A DNA stretch of 64,000 bases from Cryptomeria japonica (Eukaryota > Streptophyta > Pinopsida > Cupressales > Cupressaceae): the NCBI RefSeq assembly GCF_030272615.1, contig NC_081406.1, forward strand, positions 478,484,900-478,548,899. The letters are read 5' to 3'. A model generated the notes under the pieces. It saw nothing but the letters and a program-made list of their open reading frames with translations, did no database searches and was not told where the DNA came from. Below, in pieces: positions 21,540 to 33,089 of the stretch (the first letter of the stretch is position 1; each line of letters opens with the position of its first letter). Both the position numbers and the translations under genes were made by a program.

Positions 21540-24232
21540 TTTACTCGGCCTTTTGTGATTTCCTATTGGTTGGCTTCTAGGAGAAATTTCCATTGCTAAA
21601 GATTTGGATTTAGATTTTGATCTTGGATTGGGGATTGCATCTGTGCCTCTACAGATTTATTGGCTTTCCATAACTTCTAGATTTAGGTTGGAGATTTTAT
21701 CCCCTTTTTATTTGCATTTTTGGTTTAGAAAATATTGTTTTCTCTATGATTGTGAGAAAGATTGCTTGTCGGGCAGGGGGGAAATTGAGAAAATTGCATG
21801 ATCATTTATATAGATACATTTATAAATATTTGGGGAAAAAATATAGTGTGCCATAAATTATTTATCAATGTTTCCATGTGTATAATTACTGTATGTGTTG
21901 TTGTGCGCCATGAGAAGCTTTTGAGGTTGTTTCCTTGTATTCGGCCATGTATGTGCTTGCTCTTCATGGGTTCTCATTTTGGAATGTGATCATTTTGGTT
22001 GCAAGTATTTTTGAGTGTTCTCCCTTGCTATCCTATGTTTTAGAGATTTCTTTTGGGACCCAGTTGTATGTGGTCAAGAAACTATTTTGTGTCTATGTGA
22101 AGAATACTCTTGTGCAATGGCTTACCGTTTGACATTTTATTGAGTTCCTTGGTCAATTAGTGGTTGTTGCGATTTTATTTACCGAGATTTCAGCTTTGTT
22201 GGTGTACTTATGCATTTTCTAGGCATAGTCATATTTTTCATTCCCATGTTCTAAGTCCCAGTTTAAATGCACCATAGTTTTATTCATAAGTGTTATTCTT
22301 TTCATCATATGCACTACACATTTAATTGAATGTGTCATTCTATTTGTTACATGCATTGTAGGATGTTGTAATGACACTATACTATTAGTCATATGTGCTA
22401 AAACATTGAATTAAGGTTTTGTTTTGATATTTATATGCGCTACTCTGCAGGGTGAATGCGCTAGATTGTCTTACTGAGTTTCTGTGTTAGTTTTTCTTTC
22501 TGAGTCAGATCCTTGGCTTCCAGTTGGTATTTTTTATCAGTCTAGAGGCTATTGTCTGTTGATTTCAGGGTTTTTGATTTGTCCCAAGATTGGTTTATTA
22601 ACTGAATTAGATTATTTGTGATTATTTACCCAGGCTCATATTGGTTATAATCTTAATCTGGTGGATTTGATTGAATACTTCTTATGAGGCTTCTATGATT
22701 GCAATCATTGTTATTTATCTAATTTATAACCTTGGATAACTAGGTTATTTGTTGTTAAGAGCCCTTGGTCATGTTTTATTATGTTTTATGTGTTGTCATC
22801 CTAAGGTCTAGGTGATTACTAGGGGGGAGTGGGCTTCCAATTGAGTGACTGGGTTTGTGAGGAGTAGATAGCGAGGTTACCCGAGGTTTGGACTGCTAGA
22901 ATATCTCATTGGGAGTTTACCTTGTAATCAAGTCATAATCTAATTAATTAATTCTAGGAGGTTTGGGTAATAGTAAATCACCATAATAAGATAAGAAATG
23001 GTTATGGTGGCCCAATGCCTTGCCCAAGAGTGGTAATTCAAGATAGGATTGGGAAGGCCTTGGTGATCTAGGTAAGATAATCTCCCTTACTCCTTCAAGG
23101 CTGAGATGGTTCTGTGATATTATGGATGTTGTGACTAGTTACCAGGTTCCCATTATGATTGCATGCAATGAAACTCTTTCCCTACATGTAGGTCCTAGCA
23201 CTTTGATTTTTGATTTGTGCATAGCCTCTGGAGGTTTATGTTTATATGGAGCTTTGCTTAGCCACGTTTTGTGTGGAGTGTTATCTGTTGGTTGTTAGAT
23301 GTTAGCCTAGATCTAGATTGTGTGTGGGATCTTATGTCATCTCCTAGCATAGGGGGTGGTTCCTTATGGTTCCACATGGTCGGGTGGTTTGATTCATTCT
23401 TCCATTGGGATGTTTTTCATTGGATGCTCTTGTGCATGGATGTGGATTCTTATCTCTTCACCTCATGGATGGATATTTGTGGCATATTGATGTATATGAT
23501 TCATATGGCACATGTATTTTGTAGATCTCATGATGTAATTGTACTTGTAGATGAGAGCTATGCTCCTTGATGTAAAGCATAATGTATTTATAATGATATA
23601 TGTTTTATTAAGTAATGATCATAATACTTGTAAGAAAATATTTTGTTGTATCTTAGATAGATCTCATTAATGGATTTAGTTCTATGGATATGTATTTATT
23701 TATGAAATGTCTATGATGATTAAAGTAATGTACTAGTAATGTGGTAATTAGTATTGGAAATGGAATAATGATGCTAGGATGTTGAATAAGTAATTGGGAC
23801 TCGGAAAATTTGGGTTTGTGCTCTTAAGATGAATCTTAGGGGGTTTAAGGGGATTTGCATTATTAATGGATGTATTCACGATAGATAAACTAGTGAGGTA
23901 TCTTATGTATGCATGAAAGGAGAAATGTTAGTTGAGTTAGAATTCATTGTAAAATGGTAGTAAATATGTTGTGATGCTTCTGGTAATGTTAAAAGTGATG
24001 ACATTAAGATACCCTAGGGAAGATTGATTATAGAGCTGTATTTATTTCCGCATGCGTATAGTTCTTTGGTGAATATGTTCATGATGGATAATTGTTTATC
24101 TTGGTAGTGTATGTTAAATGCATATGAGTAGTTAGATGTATATGTTGCATTAGTACATGTTTAAGAAAAAAAATATCTCTATTTGCATATTAATTAGTTA
24201 TTTTCTCTAGGGTATTTTGGTGGGCATTACAT
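21540..24232. other. Unassigned 2.7 kb, no supported gene; probable LTR or leader of another retrotransposon
   Basis: No protein family is recognisable on either strand, and the short ORFs look random. The right edge is sharp: sequence ending GGTGGGCATTACA at 24232 is followed directly by copia protease coding sequence. A terminus ending in CA at that position suggests the 3' end of an LTR inserted in element E. The left edge is the element D LTR. I could not identify a second copy or a left terminus. Confidence 0.45.
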
Positions 24233-25160
24233 TAATGGTTGATTGATAGCAGATGTTCAAATCATATGACTGGTGATAAGAGTAAGTTCATAAAGCTTGA
24301 AAAGTATGATGGAGGCTCTATTATATTTGGAGATGATCAAACAAGACAAATTGTTGGAATTGGTTCAATTAATTTTGATGAAAAACATAACATTGACAAT
24401 GTTTATTATGTGAAGGGTTTACATCATAATCTTTTGAGTGTTGGACATATGTGCAAAAATGGATATAATGTTGTTTTTCAGGACAATGGATTTTAGATCT
24501 AGAAGGAGTCTAGAACGGTTATTACATCTGGAAGAAGGATAAATGGAAATATGTATCAGTTGGAAGGAGCTACAAGAGACTGCTTAATATCACACTTTGA
24601 TGGCAGCTGTCTATGACACTAGAGGATGCGTCACGTTAACTTTGACAACTTGGTACATATCAGTTCAAGGAGTACAATGAGAGATTTACCGAGATTGACT
24701 AAACTGGAGAACAATATCTACAAATAATGTCAAGTGGGAAAGAAGACAGGGAGCACATTCAGAGGAAAGAAATACTTGTCACCTAGTTATTGGATTTGGT
24801 TCACATAGATCAATGTGGTCTAACCAGAGCGAGGAGCTTGCAAGGTAAGAGGTATTTCATGTTACCAATTGATGATTATTCTAAAATGAATGGGGTTGCA
24901 TTTTTAAGAGAGTATTTTGAAGCATTAAAGAAGTTCAAGACATTGAAGGCAAAAGTTGAGAATGCGGTTCATAGGAAAATCAAGTGTTTAAGGTTTGACA
25001 AAGGAGGAGAATTTAGTTCTAATGAGTTAAATGATTTCTATGAGAAACATGGCATTAGAAGACAATTATCTGCTCACTAGACAATGCATCAAAATAGTGT
25101 AGTTGAAAGGATGAACTGAACTATAGAAGAGGCAGCAAGGACTATGATAAAAGTGATGGT
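24233..25160 (+). pseudogene. Copia element E: protease to integrase fragment
   Basis: The protease motif reads DSRCSNHMTGDKSKF, with Gly to Arg at the position after the catalytic Asp-Ser. It is followed by the conserved GLHHNLLSVGHMCKNGYNV. The integrase zinc region (RHVNFDNLVH) and catalytic core start (LLDLVHIDQCGLTRARS, RYFMLPIDDYSKM, CLRFDKGGEFSSNE) follow, then MHQNSVVERMN. Frame 2 changes to frame 1 between 24490 and 24780, with several stops. It is cut off at 25160 by the element C LTR. Confidence 0.9.
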
Positions 25161-25161
25161 A

Positions 25162-26533
25162 TGATGAAAAAACAAAGATCCGATCAACTACTGAGAGGGA
25201 GGGGGGAATCAGTAGATAGAAAAACTAATAAAACTTCACCAATCTCAAAATCAATCTCTCAAAGTAAACTTAGAATTATCAATGCAATATCTATGTCAAG
25301 ATTAAAACTATCAAGCTAAACCGGTTGACTGTTACCACATATAACAGTAAACAACTTGAAACTTACAAACATCCAAATGATTTTACTGATATAAGTAAAA
25401 CTTCATTTCATATTGGGTTAGGTTATCATGACTTATCAAAGTGGATTAAGTAGTTAAGAAAATCAACCATAATAAAACATAACCACAAAAACATTCACAA
25501 CTTGACACAATATTTTTGACGTGGAAACCTAAATGGGAAAAACCATAGTGATATGGAACTCACGAGAAATCTAAACTCTTCTAAAGTTCACCCTGTTAGG
25601 AGCCAAGCCCGTTAAAGCTTTACAAAAAGTCCCGTTAAGAACAGATCCTGTTAGGGACCACCTGGTTAAGGGATTCACTATAATGCCTTGTTAGAAGCAA
25701 TACCCTGTGAGGAGTAACCTTTGTAAAGGATTTAGAATCCATGCTAATGGAACACCTTGCTAGAGGATTTGAATAACACCAAGCTTGTTAAATCTTACCC
25801 GGTTAGGGGATTTAACTGCTGTAATTGTTAGAAAACAACAAGAGTTTGTTGATCTATTTGAATAACACCTCACTTGCTTGTTCATATCCTTTTCATGCTC
25901 CTATCTGCCTTTACTCAAACTATAGATACATCATCCCGTTCAGCAACCAGACACTCAATTCAACTTTGCCAACACACTTAAACTAAAACAACTCATTGAC
26001 CTTATAAACAAATCAGTTAGGTTGGTAACACAACAAAAACATAATTCTCTCATAGAGATTACAAACAAGTCAGTTTAGGTATGACCGTTGGATTACATAA
26101 CAATTTCTACACATCATTCAATAAAGCGTCAACCACTCCTTGATCACCATTTCATCAAACTTAGTAACTCATCACATGCTTTGCATTATGTGTAATATAC
26201 TTGCTCATTCCCAAGACAAAAAATTGTTACCTCAATGCACCAAAATCACCTTGAAAATCTCTTCATACAATATGCATATGTGCCATAATCATTACCGCTC
26301 ATCATCAAATCATAAACCAATATAACCAATTCACCAAACTTAATCGGTTAGGGTTTAAAAAAACAATAGGTAGGGTTTATAGGTTCAACTCTCTGATACT
26401 TAGCAATACCGGTTCACTCCACAAACTTACCTACTGGTTAGAGAACATCATTACAACAATAACATTACCGGTTAAATTGACATGAATGACAACATAACAA
26501 ATCATTAATGCAATCTTCATGCAAATTCCAACA
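25162..26533 (-). repeat. Copia element C 3' LTR
   Basis: 1,372 bp, TGATGAAAAAAC at the left to CCAACA at the right (minus: TGTTGGAATTTGCATGAAG). It is the same family as the element 2 LTR. The C-loop hairpin has arms CTACTGA (25188-25194) and TCAGTAG (25209-25215). An array of CCTGTTAGG/GTTAAGGG units occupies about 25590-25820. Confidence 0.88.
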
Positions 26534-26899
26534 ATCTCCTCCTTTGGCATTGATGGAAATACAAATATCAATACCATTGATTGTTGTGATTGTGAATAGG
26601 AATCTTGGTTTACATTTTAGATTTTACCATGTACTCTCCTTGTCTTCAGTTTGTCTTCATTTACTAGTTGGGTGTACATATAGCCTTTGTCAATCATACA
26701 ATTCTTCTCCCAATAATCACATAGTTCTTCTCCCCCTTTGACAACAATGCCAAAGTGAAAGTAAAACATGCAATGTAAAACTTCATTGTTCAGCATCAAC
26801 AACCTGCAACTTGATACTCCCCATATGGAATAACTCCACTTCTACACCAATCTGCTGAAAAATTCTGCAAGTAGCTCTGGGACTAATGTAATCTACATC
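26534..26899 (-). promoter_or_regulatory. Copia element C PPT and 3' noncoding region
   Basis: The minus strand has GCCAAAGGAGGAGAT immediately before the LTR, a PPT with a G-to-A change. A further tract, the complement of CTCCCCCTTTGAC, lies near 26731. No gene is present. Confidence 0.7.
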
Positions 26900-27971
26900 A
26901 TGCTTAATTGACCTCATGAAGGGGTACAACCCATAGCTAACTTCTAAGATACTCAAAAGTAGTCTTAGGAAGAGGTTTAGTAAAGATATCTGCAAGCTGC
27001 TCCTTGGTAGAAACATGCTCTAAGATCATATCTTTACTCCACACTTTTTCCCTCAAGAAATGATACTTCAATTCAATGTTCTTGGTTCGTGCGTGCAAGA
27101 TAGGGTTCTTTGAAATATTTATGGCAATGTTATTGTCACATAAGATCTTTATAGGTTCTATAAACTTCATCTTAAAACCTTCCCAAATGTGCCTCATCCA
27201 GATAGCCTGGGTACAATTCATATAAGCTACAACATACTCAGCTTCAGCAGTAGACTGTGAAATACAACTCTTCTTTTTGCTACTCCATGAAACAAGTAAT
27301 TCCTCCAAGAAATACTGCTCCACCGGCTGTGCTTTTCTAGTCATGAACATTTTCAGCCCAATCTGCATCTGTGTACACCTTCAAGTCATAATTTCCTTCA
27401 TATGGATACCATAATCCATAGTCAACAGTACCTTTCAAATATCTAAAAATCCTCTTGGTTTCTATCAAATGTGTTTCCTTCGGATTCTTTTGAAATCTAG
27501 CAACTAGACCAACTGCATGAGCTATATCCAGTCTATTGTGAACAACATAGTGCAATTTTTCAATCATTGACCTATACTCTTTCTCATCAATAGATGTGGC
27601 CTCATCCTCCTTAGACAACTTACAACCTGTAACCATTGGTGTCCCAATTGGTTTATAGTCACTCATACCAAATGTCTTTAATACCTCTTTCACATACTTA
27701 GATTGTTTAGTGAAAATACCACTCTTCATTTGTTGTATTTGCAAACCTATGAAATTTCTTATCTCTCCCACTAGAGACATTTCAAACTCACTTTTCATTT
27801 CATTTGCAAAGTCATTTCTCATGTCATCATTTCCTCTAAATATGATATCATCTTCAAACACTTCACTAACCAGTGTCTTATCTCCTTCAGATTTGAGATA
27901 TATGTTGCTATCTTCACTGATTCTCTGAAATCCTATCTTCATTAGGTGTGAATGAAGCCTTTCATACTATA
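26900..27971 (-). pseudogene. Copia element C: RT C-terminal half and RNase H
   Basis: It starts abruptly at about 27971 with YERLHSHLMKIGFQR, after an apparent Trp-to-stop change, then SNIYLKSEGDKTL. The RT catalytic box is degraded to FEDDIIFRG. Conserved LQIQQMKSGIFTKQSKYVKEVL and GYKLHY-type RT end motifs follow, then DADWAE. RNase H reads SKKKSCISQSTAEAEYV, CDNNIAINISKNP and KEQLADIFTKPLPK. Three frames are used, so at least two frameshifts occurred. The right side is lost at the junction with gypsy element F. Confidence 0.9.
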
Positions 27972-29199
27972 ATACTCTAAAATTGGTCACCTAAACCATG
28001 GGCCTCTAATCTTGACAACATCACCAAGGTCCTAACCAAAGGCAATTAAATCAACTTTAAGCACACAATTAATTAATTCTTCCACCATTAAATATCACAT
28101 GACAAGTGAATTATTCTATATTAATTAAATATTTATTTAATTAATTAAATCATTCCAAGAAAACCATTTTGATCAATTATCTTGTTTAATTTATTAAATA
28201 TCCTAGCATATTTAATTGCTTAATAAATTTGCCATGTAATCATAAAAAAGGAATTAATTTATTACAAAAGAGGAATCAATATGCAAAGCAAGAGTTAAAT
28301 TGAATATAAAATAAAAGAATTGATTTGAGAGAGAAATCCAACTTGAGATATTATTTCTTATTCTAAATTGAGATTAACTTGAAATCAGAAAAAGCAATTA
28401 AAATGAATTATTAATCATTCACTAAAATTGGAACTCAAAGCTTTGAAGAAAAGAAGTTCAGTTGCATTGAAAAGACTCTTTTCTTGAATAAATCAAATAA
28501 TATGCATGGAATCACTTATTTTTATCACAAGTGCATGGAATTAATTGAATTTAATCTTCAATGCAAACTCAAACTTATAATCTGAATGCATTTCAATCAA
28601 ACTATAATTGTAATCTATCAAACTATAATTGTAATCTATCTCAAGGTTAACTGAATCTGATTTCTCAATTATTTCAATTATCCTAAATTGTGCTTTTTCT
28701 TGAATAATCTCAACCGCTCTTTGCTAATTGATCTTGACCATTGGTCTCTATTGTGATTCTCTGTAAATTCATCCTTCATCTCTCATTCAAAACACCCTGG
28801 AGATTTATTTTTATTATACAGTTTTTGCTCTGGAGTCATTGAAGATATTGTGCTTGCTCTTTTTGAGATCATTGTATCTTAGTTTAACTTTTTGGATATT
28901 TAGTTCAATTATGATTACTTGAATTCATATAGCTTACTATTCATCCATCTAGCATAATGTTGCATCCATTTAGCTTAATATCATGCTCATATAGATTAAA
29001 TCCTTCTGTAGTCTAGTCACTAGTATTGCTTATACAAATCTGAGAGCAAGTCTATGCTCGCATCTTTTAGAAGGAAATTGGTCAATTTGTGATATTTTTA
29101 TTGTTCATGCTTATATCTGTCTAACCATACATGTAATGACTTAATTGAAGTGTTGTGTCTTATAGCTTACAAATACTTATTCCACTTTTCACATACACA
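27972..29199 (+). repeat. Gypsy element F 5' LTR (left edge approximate)
   Basis: The region lies between the copia C breakpoint and a gypsy-type PBS, and ends ACATACACA. It has an AT-rich TTAATTAA block at 28070-28270. No coding potential was seen. The left edge TAATACT may be a decayed TG terminus. No certain 3' LTR partner was found, so the exact start is inferred. Confidence 0.6.
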
Positions 29200-29203
29200 T
29201 TTC

Positions 29204-29220
29204 TGGCACCCACCATGGGG
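29204..29220 (+). promoter_or_regulatory. Gypsy element F primer binding site
   Basis: TGGCACCCACCATGGGG lies four nucleotides inside the LTR end. It resembles the TGGCGCCCACCGTGGGG site recalled from plant Tat/Ogre-type gypsy elements, with two G-to-A or C-to-T type differences. Confidence 0.75.
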
Positions 29221-30462
29221 GAGAAGACTACATCTTTCGACCTCGAAGACAAACTTTTTTTCTTATTTTTCAAATTTTTATTTTTTCATATTTTTGTCCG
29301 TACAGTTACTACCAAATATCGTATGAGATTTACCATATGCCCAAATGACAAACTACAGGTATCGTATGATCTCATACGAATTATCGTATGACTCGGTGAG
29401 AATTATCGTATGGTATTCTATATTTTTTTGGGGGTTAAAAGAAGACTGCATTCTTCAGGTTCTTTATTGGATTTTGATCATACTAACGCTGACCCTGGCT
29501 TGTTGTCTATTTGTCTAAGGAATTTTCACAGCCTAATCATTTTTTGCAGAACACTTGTCGAAGAATATGCTTGTCGTACAAAGAAAATATGACTATTGAT
29601 TCATTGTCTTTGCAGGTTGCCTGAGGAGATTCAAGTAAACAACATGTATTCTTTAAATTCATTTTTAGGCACCTAAATTTCTATTTGGTTAATGAACAAA
29701 TTTTTCTTTCATGTTTTAAGAAAATTTTGAGAGGTAGGAGAGTATGCTCTTGTCTGCACAGACAATAAAAAATTTAGACCCTTGAGGCTTTTTCTAAGTT
29801 TGAGATTTGTGTACCTTTAGCGGGCCTGTCACAGTGGGAATAAGTAATCACCCTATGAGAATGACTGAAGTGAGTACAGCTAGACCTGGGCATTCTAAGT
29901 CACTATAATAAATAGGCCTCTCGTTGATTAAAGTCTCAGAGGACGAGATTATTTGATTTTTCTCTTTGAGATGTCTCATATCAAGCATTTTGTAGGGCCT
30001 CACGGTCTCAATCATGTTCACATGAGTACAACTTGTTTTGGTACCTTGTCATGCTATAGGCCTCAATCATGCTTGCGTGACTTCAAGGGGTGATTTCGAA
30101 CGAAATTCTTGACTAAGAACTATAAGATAGAGTCTAGCCGGTTCACCTCCGAAAGGGGGGATAATCTTTGTGCAAGAGAGATGGTAACTCTCCCAAGATA
30201 CTTGCCATTTCATGCCACCATTAGCATTTGGATTCAACTAATATGACATTGAGAATCCTTTGTGTGAGACCGAGCGACTGTATTCTGATTAGCTATTGGG
30301 TGTGTACCCGAGTCTGCAAGCAAAGGTTTTCTTCTATCACCAATTTCTATAGGGTTAGCGTGTTGTGATTGAAGTCATTATCATATTGTGTGTTTACTAT
30401 GTTTTCATCCCTGGAACTGAAACTAGAATACCAAAACTGGAGAAAACAATAAACAACTCAAT

Positions 30463-30667
30463 GGTCAAAACTCTGTCCGTATGAAAAACTAGCCTATCTT
30501 AGTGGTCAAAAATCTGTCTGTATAAAAAACTAGTCTATCATAGTGTTCAAAACTCTGTCTGTATCAAAAACAAGTCTATCTTAGTGGTCAAAACTCTGTC
30601 TGTATTAAAAACTAGTCTACCTTAGTCATTAAAACTATGTCCCTGTCACAAACTAATCTACATCAGC
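30463..30667 (+). repeat. 41-bp tandem repeat, about five copies
   Basis: Unit starts are at 30463, 30504, 30545, 30586 and 30627. Each contains TCAAAAMTCTGTCYGTAT and ACTAGTCTA with substitutions; the fifth is most diverged. The array lies in the gypsy F leader. Confidence 0.88.
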
Positions 30668-31248
30668 TATCAAAAAACTCAGTCCATCTCAAAACTGGTT
30701 GTCATCAGTTATTGAAAACGCTATCTGTCAAAATTTTGTCTCTGTCCAGTAAATTGTCGTACGAGTCATTTGATTTATTGTCTTGCTACATAACTATTTT
30801 CATACGAAATTTCATCAAAACTTACAATTTGTCATCTGAGCCTCTATTCTGTGTCGTACAAAATCTCATAAACTGTCATCCTACTTAGGGATGTATCATC
30901 TAAACCCTGGTCCTATGTCATCCGATAAAACATCACATTCATCAGTTTGTCATCTGAGGTATACCCACCTGTCATACGAACCTAGGCAGCAAATCGCACG
31001 AAATACTATTTTCATCGTCCTAAAGCTATTAAACTGTCGTCTGGTCTTTTAAACCCTGTTGTATGAATCTCTAATTTTGTCAGTTGAGAATAGTCAAAAT
31101 TGCCTAAAAAATAGTCTACAACGAGCATAAAACTGGCTATCATCATCCTAAGCATAAACAAATCTAAACAGTGTACTTCTATCGTGGTGTTGCATGATTT
31201 TGTCGATCATCTTTCAGCTATTCAATCAACCATTTATCAAACTTAAGT

Positions 31249-31410
31249 TACTTAGATAATGCTTACATAAGATAGATTGTTCCTGAAACCAGACTGAGTC
31301 TTAGTCACTTCTCTCAAATTAAACTAGGTAACTTAGATCATGTCTTACACAGGATAGATCTTTCCTAAAACCATACTAAATCTTAGTTGCTTCTCTTAAT
31401 CAATAAGTTA
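31249..31410 (+). repeat. Approximately 80-bp diverged tandem duplication in the gypsy F leader
   Basis: Two units begin ACTTAGATAATG (31249) and ACTTAGATCATG (31330). They share ATAGATYKTTCCTRAAACCA and TCTTAGT.GCTTCTC. Confidence 0.75.
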
Positions 31411-31484
31411 AATGAACAACTAGCTTTAAATCTGATCTTGACTTCTACATCACAAATAGCCCTAGGTCACATCAGTCAATAAAA

Positions 31485-33089
31485 ATGCCTACTCGAACCA
31501 GAAGTTGTCGTAAGAAAGCTGACAAAGGCAAAGGACCATCCTTTTCATATTAGGATAATCCATTTTACGTAGAGGACCCTGCCACTAATAAACCTTCATC
31601 ATCAGATATACCAGTTTATGATCAACCCTTGTCTCCTACCATATCTGGAACAAAACAAGAAAGATGAACTGCTAAACACAATACTTATGACGATCTCAGT
31701 ATCCATGCTACAGAAAGTGATTCCTCATTAGGCGAATCTGAAGCCTTTGAACCTATCGAAACTGATATTCATAAATTTCAAAAGCATAAAGATTTCCAAA
31801 AAATGATGAAGGTTATCATGGTTAGAGAAAAAGAATACTATTTTCTAGAACTAGGAAAGCAAGGTGCTAAACTTCCTACTAGTTATAATGTTGAGGCCCT
31901 CATCACTAAAGAGGAAGAGACACCCTTAACAATGGCAAACAAACAATTACAAGTGTTATGGACTGAGATCATAAAACTGAAAACCAAGGATAAATCATCA
32001 AAACAATATTCTCTGGACACGATATGCCCATTTCCAGTTGATAAAAACCTTTACACGCCTTCATTTCCTTCACGAGTGGAGATTCCAAAATTTGACAAAT
32101 ACGATGGCAACTCAGATCCTCATGACTATGTCAAATAATTTTGTGCTTTATGTATGGAGCACGAACACACATATCTCATGCACCTTTTCCCGAGAAGTTT
32201 AGGAGGGCAAGCTATGGAATGGTTCTCAAGCCTACCTATGGCAATATTTTTTTTTGAAGAATTAATCCAATTGTTTGTATAACAATACTCCTATAAAATT
32301 CAACATCCACTCACTATGATAGAGCTTTGCAATAACAAACATAAAATAGGAGAGACCTTTCTCACTTTTCTCCAATGTTGGAGAATGATGTTCTCTAGAT
32401 ATTCACAGCCTATTCTAGATTCTGACAAGATGGATATCTTTGACAACAACTTGATCCCTGAATTAAAATATAGTATCCAAATGAAAGTATACCCTTTATT
32501 CAGCAAAATGGTAGACAATGCGCTCATAATGGAAGATGTTCTTATAAAGAAAGGAGATATCTCACTTTGGAAAGATTCACAACAAGGTTCTAGTTCCAAA
32601 GAAAAGAAAAAATGGAAATATGGCAAAGACAACAACATAAACATTGTTAATGATGGAGTGGTAGACACTGTTAAAGCAAAATCAAAATACATGATATTTA
32701 ACCTGTCTAGTGGCACACAAGCACTCAAAGTAGCTGAAACTGTAGTAGAAAATCCTCCAAAGAAAGTAAAAGAGTGGTTTAAAGAGAAACCTAAATGCGA
32801 CTTCACTCCTCTGGAAGAATCATACGAATCCGCTTTCAAAACTTTATTGGCAAATGATCTGATAACCTTACTAGACAATTCTAGGCCATATGATCCTGAA
32901 GTCAAACCAAAATGGTGGAGAGAGAATGAATATTGTGAATACCATCAAAACAAAGGTCATAACACAAACAATTGCATCAAGCTCAAGCATGAGATTCAAG
33001 ATCTCATTGACACTGGCAAAATTGTTGTTGGAAACCACACAACTAATGCTGATCACAAAGATTTTAAAGATCCCTTACCTTTTTTATGA
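31485..33089 (+). pseudogene. Gypsy element F gag with CCHC-type knuckle
   Basis: ATG at 31485 (MPTRTRSCRKK) starts a gag of about 534 codons in frame 0, with stops near 31551, 31665, 32136 and 32280. Domain cues are FPSRVEIPKFDKYDGNSDPHDYV and GGQAMEWFSSLP, typical of plant gypsy gag. Near the C-terminus comes CEYHQNKGHNTNNC, a degenerate zinc knuckle of the C-x2-H/C type used by Tat/Athila gags. The product would be the structural capsid/nucleocapsid protein. A frameshift at about 33083 leads into pol. Confidence 0.85.

Larger units (their letters stand above)
29221..31484 (+). other. Gypsy element F long untranslated leader
   Basis: About 2.26 kb without a supported gene. It contains four ATCGTATG repeats (29317-29420) and blocks collinear with the leader of gypsy H (29735, 29813, 29889, 30012, 30063). 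A 41-bp tandem array (30463-30667) and an approximately 80-bp duplication (about 31249-31410) follow. Two small hairpins lie at 30012-30025 and 30067-30080. Confidence 0.7.

Noticed and set aside
23271-23570. 99-codon Trp/Met-rich open frame
   Set aside because: No recognisable motif; typical of random ORFs in T/G-rich repeat sequence.
30463-30667. CRISPR-like regular repeat
   Set aside because: Units are directly adjacent without unique spacers; a eukaryotic tandem repeat in a gypsy leader.
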